Origin: Candidatus Roseilinea mizusawaensis
GTDB lineage: Bacteria > Chloroflexota > Anaerolineae > J036 > Brachytrichaceae
Length of the DNA stretch: 64,000 nucleotides
NCBI GenBank assembly: GCA_016841965.1
Contig: JAEANN010000024.1
Coordinates: forward strand, 1-64,000
Reading direction: 5' to 3'
Part shown: piece after piece, positions 58,445 through 64,000 of the stretch
Numbering within the stretch: position 1 is the first letter of the stretch
Layout: each line of letters begins with the position of its first letter
Program-made: the position numbers and the translations under genes
The notes under the pieces: generated by a model
Seen by the model: only the letters and a program-made list of their open reading frames with translations
What the model was told of the DNA's origin: nothing
Databases searched by the model: none

Positions 58445-59269
58445 TCAGTACACGCTCTGTTGCACGTTGAATGCTTTGCAGATAGCGTCAATGTCTTGTG
58501 TGGACAACCCTTCTCCCAGCTCGCCGTTTACCAGGTTTAGATACTCGTATCGCGCGCCGATTTCGGCATATTCGATGCGGTCGGCGGCGCGCTTGACCGA
58601 GGCATCTGAGCGCGCCATTACGCCGTGTTTGGCCCACAGGACAACGCGATGCTGGCGCAACTTTTCGACCGTCGCGGTCATCAGCTCCGGCGAGCCGGGC
58701 AGGCGGAACGGGATATAGCCAATGCCTTCTGGCAGATTGATGATTGACTCTGGCTGCCAGCGCAGCAGGTGCTGGTTGAGGTAACGCTGGTCTTGGTAGC
58801 GTGGGATGTGACTGAGGTAGGTCAAGTGCAGCGGCTGGGCATGTATGACCGCGTGGAAGTTGGTCTTGAAGTTGATGACCTGATCGCGGTGCACGGCCAG
58901 ATGCGAGTTCAACTCGCTGGTCAGGCGGGCGAACAGCCGGCGCGGCGAGGTATATTGCCGGGCAGTCTGGCCGTCGGGGTTGATGATGATGCAGCCGAGG
59001 TTGGCGGCGGGGTCGTCCTTGATCTCGCGCAGCCGCCGGCCCGAACCGGTGACCAGAAAAGTGGCGCCGGCCATTTCGGGAATGCTGGTAGGCAGTTCAA
59101 TCGTTTCTTGGTAGGGGAACTGCCGGCGTGGGTCAACCGGCCAACCGATGTATACCGAGATGTTGCCCGCTGCGCCCTCGCTGGCTTCGATTTCAGCCAG
59201 TCGACGGCCGGCTTGGCCGATCAGATCCAACAGTTCACTCAGCTCAGGGAAAGGCGCTTCAACTGGCAT
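58445..59269 (-). CDS. rhaD: rhamnulose-1-phosphate aldolase (class II aldolase)
   Basis: A 274-residue protein, the same length as E. coli RhaD. It cleaves L-rhamnulose 1-phosphate to dihydroxyacetone phosphate and L-lactaldehyde. Matching segments are ASEGAAGNISV, FLVTGSGRRLREIKDDPAAN, the catalytic Glu in LTSELNSHLAVH, LPEGIGYIPFRLPGSPELMT and VVLWAKHGVMARSD with a zinc-ligand His. The first zinc motif reads IHAQ where E. coli has HCH, so one ligand differs from the canonical enzyme. It lies alone on the minus strand, 130 bp after an isomerase gene. Other rhamnose genes are not adjacent. Confidence 0.83.
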   Translation of the reverse strand: MPVEAPFPELSELLDLIGQAGRRLAEIEASEGAAGNISVYIGWPVDPRRQFPYQETIELPTSIPEMAGATFLVTGSGRRLREIKDDPAANLGCIIINPDGQTARQYTSPRRLFARLTSELNSHLAVHRDQVINFKTNFHAVIHAQPLHLTYLSHIPRYQDQRYLNQHLLRWQPESIINLPEGIGYIPFRLPGSPELMTATVEKLRQHRVVLWAKHGVMARSDASVKRAADRIEYAEIGARYEYLNLVNGELGEGLSTQDIDAICKAFNVQQSVY

Positions 59270-59356
59270 CAGGATATACCAGCCTCTTTAATTTGTTTCG
59301 ATTTGTTTCGACAGATTGTATCATTCACAATGCCGATGCCGGTGATTGCGTGGCGC

Positions 59357-59412
59357 GCTCAATCGTCAATCGCCGTCAATCGCTCAGTCGCCAATCGTTC
59401 ATCGCTCAATGC
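59357..59412. repeat. TCAATCG-type short repeats at the end of the isomerase gene
   Basis: Imperfect heptamer/octamer units (TCAATCG, TCAATCGCC, TCAGTCGC, CAATCG, TTCATCGC, TCAATG) run from the intergenic region into the last codons of the minus-strand isomerase gene, which ends at 59399. Confidence 0.6.
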
Positions 59413-60235
59413 TGCCTCGCGCTGTCTCGATCATCTCTGACAGCCGGCTGCCTGCGGCAAATGCGCGCGCCAGAAACTCACGCGCATCTTGCGCGGCCTC
59501 ACGGTGCATGTTTGATTCCATGCTGACGCACTTTGCGTATGACGAGCGCGCCATGATGCCGGCCAGGCGGGGCCAGTCCACCACGCCGGTGAACGGCAGA
59601 CGATGCAGATCGCTGTGGCCGTCGTTGTCGTGCAGGTGCACGGCGACCAGCCGATCCTTCATCACCTCGAGCTGGTCGAGGCCCCGGCCATGCAGGGCGC
59701 CATGCCCGCAGTCGTAGCACAAACCGAGGAAGTCCGGCGGGTAAGCGGCCAGCAACTCGGCGATGTTTTCGTAATTGCCGCCGGCGTTGCCGGTATTTTC
59801 GAGGGCGATCTGAATGCGCCGCGACTGCGCATAGGGTTCAATCGTGTCCAAAGACCGGCGCAGTTGATCCCATACCAACGGATCATTGGCCCGTTCGTTC
59901 TGATCGGGGATGTGCATGACAATGGCATCGCCGCCCAACGCGGCGGTGAAGTCGATGCGGTTTTTCACCAGCTCGACCCCGGCCAGGCGTTCGTATTCCA
60001 GGGGCGATGCCCAGCGCTTCTCGCAGCCATCGGAGGCGTGCGTGTCGAGCAGTTGCAGCCCAAACGCGCGCAGCCAGCGCCCGATCTGATCGATCTCAGC
60101 CGGCAGATACAGGAAGTCGGTGTTCCAGTGATGGCACCAGTGGATGTGCGAGAAGCCGGCTTCGGCGATTTGCCGCAGGTGCGGCTCTGGATTGCCGGTG
60201 TCGGCGGCGTAGTCGGTTGTAATGGACAGGCGCAT
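59399..60235 (-). CDS. sugar phosphate isomerase/epimerase family TIM barrel
   Basis: A 278-residue xylose-isomerase-like barrel. Metal and substrate residues are visible in SHIHWCHHWNTDFLY, LLDTHASDG, IQIALENTGNAGG, LCYDCGHGALHG, VAVHLHDNDGHSDLH and CVSMESNMHRE. The substrate is a sugar or cyclitol but cannot be defined. The gene begins 3 bp after the end of the methyltransferase/MTHFR gene on the same strand, so the pair is cotranscribed. This could be accidental, or reflect one-carbon and sugar metabolism sharing a promoter. Confidence 0.85.
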   Translation of the reverse strand: MRLSITTDYAADTGNPEPHLRQIAEAGFSHIHWCHHWNTDFLYLPAEIDQIGRWLRAFGLQLLDTHASDGCEKRWASPLEYERLAGVELVKNRIDFTAALGGDAIVMHIPDQNERANDPLVWDQLRRSLDTIEPYAQSRRIQIALENTGNAGGNYENIAELLAAYPPDFLGLCYDCGHGALHGRGLDQLEVMKDRLVAVHLHDNDGHSDLHRLPFTGVVDWPRLAGIMARSSYAKCVSMESNMHREAAQDAREFLARAFAAGSRLSEMIETARGSIER

Positions 60236-60238
60236 AGG

Positions 60239-62161
60239 CTACACGTCTCGAATATCGCGGATCAGATTGGCTATCACATCGTAGCGACCAAAGGCCGGGA
60301 TGATGTACACGCCGCTGACGATTCCCCGCAGTGCCGTCAGTGTCTCGAGTGCAATGCGCGCCCCCTCGGTGCGGGTTTTCTTGCCGACCGCCTGCAGCCG
60401 TTCCACCAGCGCGTCGGGCACGAACATGCCTGGCACTTCGTTGCGCAGAAACTCTGCGTGGCGCACACTCGCCAGCGGCAACAGGCCGGCCAGGATGGGC
60501 AGTTGCAGGGGGCCGTATTTCGCCTGATAGTGCTCGATAAACGCGCGCGCCTTGTCTGCGTCGAACACGGGCTGGCTGAGGGCGAAGTCTGCGCCGCTGT
60601 CGATCTTCTTGCGTAACAGGCCGGCTTCCTTGTCGAGATCGGCTGGGGTGAGGTTGACGGCCACGCCGACGAAGAACGCACATGGCCGGCCGATCGACGA
60701 GCCGGCGCTATCCACGCCCTGATTCAGTTTTCCTTTGATGAGCTGGGCCAGGCCGGTGGGCACAATGTCGTGGTGATCGTAGGCTTGTGGATAGTCGCCG
60801 ATGGCGGTTGGGTCACCCATCACGACAAACACATTGCGGATGTTGAGGGCATGGGCGGCCAGCAGGTCGCCCTGCACGCGCAGCAGGTTGCGGCCACGCA
60901 CGGGGAAATGCAGGACTGTCTCCACGCTGGCGCGCTCTTGCACGCGATGCGCCACGGCCAGCGCGCTCATGCGCAGGCGGGCCATTGGCAAGTCAGAAAT
61001 GTCGAGCACGGTTGCCCCGGCTTCGCGCAGCATGTGGGCGGTTTCTTCCACCTGCACGGTGTCGTTGCTTTTGGGTGGCTCGACCTCGACGGTGATGACG
61101 AACTCGCGATTGGCAAGCGCCTGAGCCAGCCGGGTGGGCTGAAAGGCTGCCGCGACAGTTGCGACAGGGGCTGCCTCTGGCTGCGGCTCTTCCACTCTGA
61201 TCGGTTGGCGTGTGCCGGCCTGAGAAGACTGCGCCAACCACGCATCAACGGCCCGACGCATGGCGCGGATGTGATCGGGGGTTGTTCCGCAGCAGCCCCC
61301 CACGAGGCGAACGCCGGCGTCGAGAAAGCGCCGTGCGTATTCGGCGAAGTACTCGGGTGTGGCAGGGTACATCACGCGCTCGCCGCGCATCTCTGGGAAG
61401 CCGGCGTTGGGCATGGCCGAGAGGAGCGGGGGGAGGGTGGGTGTTTCATCAGCCGGGCTGGGCGGGCGCGTGGTCTCTTTGTCCAGCGCGCGGCGCATGG
61501 CGCTGACGACATCGAGCATGCGGCGCGGGCCGGTGGAGCAATTGGCGCCCACCACGTCTGCGCCCAGGCTGCGCAAACGCACTGCGACATCAGCAGGGGT
61601 GCTGCCCAACAGCGTGCGATCATCGCGGTTGAAGGTCATGTGAGCAATGACCGGCACGTTGCACACCGCTTTTGCAGCGCGCAGGGCTTGCTCGATCTCG
61701 CTGAGATCGGAAAAGGTTTCGAGGATGATGAGATCGGCGCCGGCTTCGGCCAGGGCGTGAATTTGCTCGGCAAAGGCGGCATAGGCTTCTTCTGGCTTGA
61801 CGCTGCCGAGGGGTGCAAGCTGCCGGCCCAGCGGCCCGACCGACCCGGCGATCCACACATCGGGGCGAATGGCGCGCGCAGCTTCGCGCGCCAGTTGCAC
61901 ACCGCGCCGGTTGATTTCGGCAACTTGATCGCGCAGACGGTGTTCGGCCAGCTTGAAAGCGTTTGCGCCGAAGGTGTTGGTTTCGATCACGTCGGCGCCG
62001 GCGCGCGCATAGTCGCGGTGTATCTCGGCGACAACAGCCGGCCGGCTGAGGTTCAACGCGTCGAAGCACTCGTCGAAGTCAACGCCGTGCGCGTATAGGA
62101 GCGTGCCCATCGCGCCGTCGGCAAGCAATGGCGTGCGTGTCAGTCGTGCCAGGATGTCCAT
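60239..62161 (-). CDS. bifunctional homocysteine S-methyltransferase / methylenetetrahydrofolate reductase
   Basis: A 640-residue fusion. The N-terminal ~310 residues are a zinc-dependent S-methyltransferase barrel: LLADGAMGTLLYAHGVDFDE, ADVIETNTFGANAFKL, and zinc cysteines in GANCSTGP and GGCCGTTPDH. The C-terminal ~290 residues are MetF-like: FVITVEVEPPKSNDTVQVEE, VFVVMGDPTAIGDYPQAYDH, DFALSQPVFDADKARAF and PILAGLLPLASVRHAEFLRN. The product reduces methylene-THF and methylates homocysteine, joining folate and methionine metabolism. The same fusion exists in Firmicutes (YitJ type). The start at 62161 lies 1 bp after the sbcD stop and gives the family N-terminus. Confidence 0.94.
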   Translation of the reverse strand: MDILARLTRTPLLADGAMGTLLYAHGVDFDECFDALNLSRPAVVAEIHRDYARAGADVIETNTFGANAFKLAEHRLRDQVAEINRRGVQLAREAARAIRPDVWIAGSVGPLGRQLAPLGSVKPEEAYAAFAEQIHALAEAGADLIILETFSDLSEIEQALRAAKAVCNVPVIAHMTFNRDDRTLLGSTPADVAVRLRSLGADVVGANCSTGPRRMLDVVSAMRRALDKETTRPPSPADETPTLPPLLSAMPNAGFPEMRGERVMYPATPEYFAEYARRFLDAGVRLVGGCCGTTPDHIRAMRRAVDAWLAQSSQAGTRQPIRVEEPQPEAAPVATVAAAFQPTRLAQALANREFVITVEVEPPKSNDTVQVEETAHMLREAGATVLDISDLPMARLRMSALAVAHRVQERASVETVLHFPVRGRNLLRVQGDLLAAHALNIRNVFVVMGDPTAIGDYPQAYDHHDIVPTGLAQLIKGKLNQGVDSAGSSIGRPCAFFVGVAVNLTPADLDKEAGLLRKKIDSGADFALSQPVFDADKARAFIEHYQAKYGPLQLPILAGLLPLASVRHAEFLRNEVPGMFVPDALVERLQAVGKKTRTEGARIALETLTALRGIVSGVYIIPAFGRYDVIANLIRDIRDV

Positions 62162-62162
62162 C

Positions 62163-63413
62163 TCACTGCCTGCTTTTGTCGTTGCCAACGATCTGGTCGG
62201 CCAGTTCCATCAACAATTTGATGCGATCGTGAGGCGTGTTTTTGCTGATGAAGAAACGCTCCAGCAATTGCAAAGGGGTCAGGCTTTCGGGATTGCGCAC
62301 GCCGATGCGCGAGCGAATCTCGCGCTGAACTTGCTTCTGGATGCCGACGAAAAAGCGCGCGCCGCGTTCGCGGATGGCGCGCTCGACCTCCCTGGGGCGG
62401 AACGTAGCCTCCTGAGCTTGCAACAGGGTCACCCGCGCGCGCACGACGGCGTCTTGCAGGTTGTGGCGTTCGATCGCGCGCAAGACGGCTTCGGTCGGTG
62501 TGTCGCCGTCCTGAGTGGCGTCGGCGTCGATGGTGATGAAGCGACGAGCCGGCACAGGGACGAACTCCCAGGTCGTTTGGCCGCGCAGGACGTTGACCCA
62601 GCAGAAGCCTTTGGGTTCGAATTCTTCTCCGAAGTCGATGCGTTCGAGGCTGCCGGAATACACCACCGACGGGTAGTTGCCCGGATTGAGGTCTTGGTGC
62701 TTGTGGATATGCCCCAGGGCGACATAGTCCCAGGCCGGCAAATTGAGCGCGCTGAAGTGGATGACGACATCCTGCCCGATCATCACGCTGCGTTCGGAGC
62801 CGAAGCGCGCGCCGCTAACGGTGAAGTGGCCGGCCAGCACGGCCGGCAACGTAGGGTCTACCTGTTCAGCCAGATGTTGCAGTTCTTCCATGACGGTGGT
62901 TGCCAGCAGATGGTCGAGCTGTTCGGCGTTGAGCGTGCGGTTTTCATCCATCTGGAGCAACCGGGCGCGCTGCGGCCAGGGCGCTGTGCCCACCTGGATC
63001 ACGCCGCGTCGGGTCTCGATGCGATGCAGCGCTTCTTTGCGCCCGACGATGACATTCGGCACTTCAAGGGTGCGGAAGATGTCGACGCTGCTGGCGCGGT
63101 TGGCGATGATGGGCACATCGTGATTGCCGACGAGCAGGATGATGGGCACGTTTGCCCGCGCCAGGCGCATCACCTCGCGGGCCAGTTCACGCTGATAGGT
63201 TGGGTTGGGGTCGCGGGTCTTGAAGGCGTCGCCGGCGAAAATGACCAGGTCGGCTTCTCGTTCGAGCGCCGTATCCACGATCTCGCGCAGGCGCTGGATG
63301 AAGTCGAGCACGCGCTGATTGACGCCGGTTTGGGCGTCGATCTGGCCGAAGTTCTCCATGCCGATGTGCAGGTCGGCAAAGTGCAACAGCCGGATGGGTA
63401 GTGTGTCTGGCAT
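62163..63413 (-). CDS. sbcD: SbcD/Mre11-like metallophosphoesterase nuclease
   Basis: A 416-residue calcineurin-fold nuclease. The five phosphoesterase motifs are visible: LLHFADLHIGMENFG, DLVIFAGDAFKTRD, ILLVGNHDVP, VLAGHFTVSG and YVALGHIHKHQ. Mre11/SbcD works with an SbcC/Rad50 ATPase in repairing DNA ends, but no sbcC gene is adjacent here. The start at 63413 is chosen because the family begins there. A frame to 63557 would read through short repeat sequence. A TACAAT hexamer lies 12 nt before the ATG. Confidence 0.88.
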   Translation of the reverse strand: MPDTLPIRLLHFADLHIGMENFGQIDAQTGVNQRVLDFIQRLREIVDTALEREADLVIFAGDAFKTRDPNPTYQRELAREVMRLARANVPIILLVGNHDVPIIANRASSVDIFRTLEVPNVIVGRKEALHRIETRRGVIQVGTAPWPQRARLLQMDENRTLNAEQLDHLLATTVMEELQHLAEQVDPTLPAVLAGHFTVSGARFGSERSVMIGQDVVIHFSALNLPAWDYVALGHIHKHQDLNPGNYPSVVYSGSLERIDFGEEFEPKGFCWVNVLRGQTTWEFVPVPARRFITIDADATQDGDTPTEAVLRAIERHNLQDAVVRARVTLLQAQEATFRPREVERAIRERGARFFVGIQKQVQREIRSRIGVRNPESLTPLQLLERFFISKNTPHDRIKLLMELADQIVGNDKSRQ

Positions 63414-63425
63414 AGATGCGGGCCG

Positions 63426-63431
63426 ATTGTA
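63426..63431 (-). promoter_or_regulatory. -10 element for sbcD (short leader)
   Basis: On the minus strand this reads TACAAT, 12 nt before the ATG at 63413, so the leader would be about 5 nt. It would drive sbcD, the MTHFR fusion and the isomerase as one transcript. Confidence 0.45.
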
Positions 63432-63444
63432 GCGCAACCGGCCC

Positions 63445-63490
63445 CGCGGATTCTGGATTTGGGATTTTAGAGTTTGGGTTTTGTATTGTG
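63445..63490 (-). repeat. TCCAGAA/TCCCAAA-type heptamer remnant upstream of sbcD
   Basis: On the minus strand the stretch contains TCCCAAATCCAGAATCC, with the same heptamers (TCCAGAA, TCCCAAA) as the insertion in purD. It is intergenic here. Confidence 0.55.
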
Positions 63491-63638
63491 GCGCTTGTTT
63501 CGGGTTGGGTGGCGGATGAATCCGCGCGCAACGCAGAGCGAAGCCTGACCCTCTCACAGGCTCACACCCTGCGGGACGGTTTGGGCAGGAGGGTGGCCGG
63601 CGGCGTATGCGGGCGCAATTTTAAGGTTTGACGCTTGA

Positions 63639-64000
63639 CATGCGGCCACCCGGCGGACGAGCATCTCGAACACGCAGGCGCAGACGCGCTGGACGTACGA
63701 TCTGCGCGGGCGGGTGGCGCAGGAGTACATCACGATCACGGGGCGGGCGATGCCGTATGGGACGGCGTATCAGTACGACGCGGCGGACCGGCTGACGCGG
63801 CTGACGTATCCGAACGGCGAGTGGGTGACGACGACGTACGACGCCGGCGGGCAGCCGTACAGCCTGCTGGGGTGGAGCGCGTATGTGGTGAGCGCGACGT
63901 ACAACGCGCTGGGGCAGCCGGCGCGGACGCGCTTTGGGAACGGGCTGGAGGCGCGCTACACCTACTTCACGCCGCAGGAGTTGCCGTGGGCAGGGCTGGC
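63639..64000 (+). pseudogene. RHS repeat protein, internal part, running off the window
   Basis: The open frame (after a stop at 63636-63638) has no ATG, GTG or TTG near its start but reads as RHS/YD repeats: RWTYDLRGRVAQEYITITGR, YQYDAADRLTRLTYPNG, TTTYDAGGQPYSLLGW, ATYNALGQPARTRFGNGLEA. It lacks a signal peptide and N-terminal RHS domain. It is therefore either a 5'-truncated fragment or the downstream part of a frameshifted gene that continues past the window. It is on the same strand as the RHS end at 143-1856, and both are incomplete. Confidence 0.7.

Noticed and set aside
60770-62098. 442-codon and 432-codon plus-strand frames (60770-62098, 62103-63401) opposite the MTHFR fusion and sbcD
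   Set aside because: The minus-strand genes carry all catalytic motifs; these frames are GC-driven shadows.

Overview
The window looks like chromosomal DNA of a GC-rich bacterium of the phylum Chloroflexota, most likely near the Anaerolineae. This is inferred from gene content, not from a marker tree. Pointers are RHS proteins, a regulator with a sigma-region-4-like HTH, receptor-like kinases, secreted proteins ending in a 'YLPVV' type tail, DUF2723 membrane proteins, and a DnaB-DnaD-DnaC primosome row. No rRNA, tRNA, CRISPR array, complete transposon or phage module was seen.

Layout. 1-1.86 kb: the 3' end of an RHS gene, frameshifted by a tandem duplication and fused in frame to a DUF4126 membrane domain. 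1.85-3.7 kb: holB and a methyltransferase. 3.7-15.2 kb: mostly minus-strand genes for a two-domain solute-binding lipoprotein, a VOC protein, two GT4 glycosyltransferases, an amidohydrolase, a polysaccharide-type ABC permease, a TyrA-like dehydrogenase, an M50 protease, PepF and a short membrane protein. 15.3-20.1 kb: carbohydrate genes (GHL6-like hydrolase, isomerase, Gfo/Idh/MocA oxidoreductase) and a NIPSNAP protein. 20.2-23.9 kb: two signalling proteins that overlap tail to tail. 24-34.5 kb: a plant-polysaccharide block with a sugar ABC importer (binding protein and two permeases, no ATPase), a divergent GroEL paralogue, a GH10 xylanase lipoprotein, an M23 peptidase and a GH2 beta-mannosidase. 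34.6-39.2 kb: a three-gene operon of secreted proteins (S1 protease, stalk-like protein, small repeat protein), an oxidoreductase remnant and an internally deleted beta-helix gene. 39.2-42.4 kb: purD-purM-purN, with a heptanucleotide tandem repeat inside purD. 42.4-48.4 kb: membrane and soluble glycosyltransferases, a double-HTH regulator and an AlbA_2-type regulator. 48.5-51.2 kb: gyrA. 51.4-58.1 kb: a GT39-like membrane protein facing dnaB-dnaD-dnaC-argH. 58.4-63.4 kb: rhamnulose-1-phosphate aldolase, an isomerase, a bifunctional homocysteine methyltransferase/MTHFR and an SbcD-like nuclease. 63.6 kb to the end: a second RHS coding stretch that runs off the window.

How it fits together. Housekeeping functions (replication, purine, arginine and methionine metabolism) alternate with carbohydrate capture and breakdown, so a heterotroph living on plant or microbial polysaccharides is likely. 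Three genome-style signals recur. First, the palindrome GCCGGC is very frequent. Second, tandem duplications have units of 7 or 14 bp. Third, several start codons have a TATAAT-like hexamer only 8-14 nt upstream, which suggests leaderless or nearly leaderless mRNAs. The most unusual single items are the divergent chaperonin in the sugar-uptake block, the expanding-repeat insertion in purD, and the RHS-DUF4126 fusion joined to holB.
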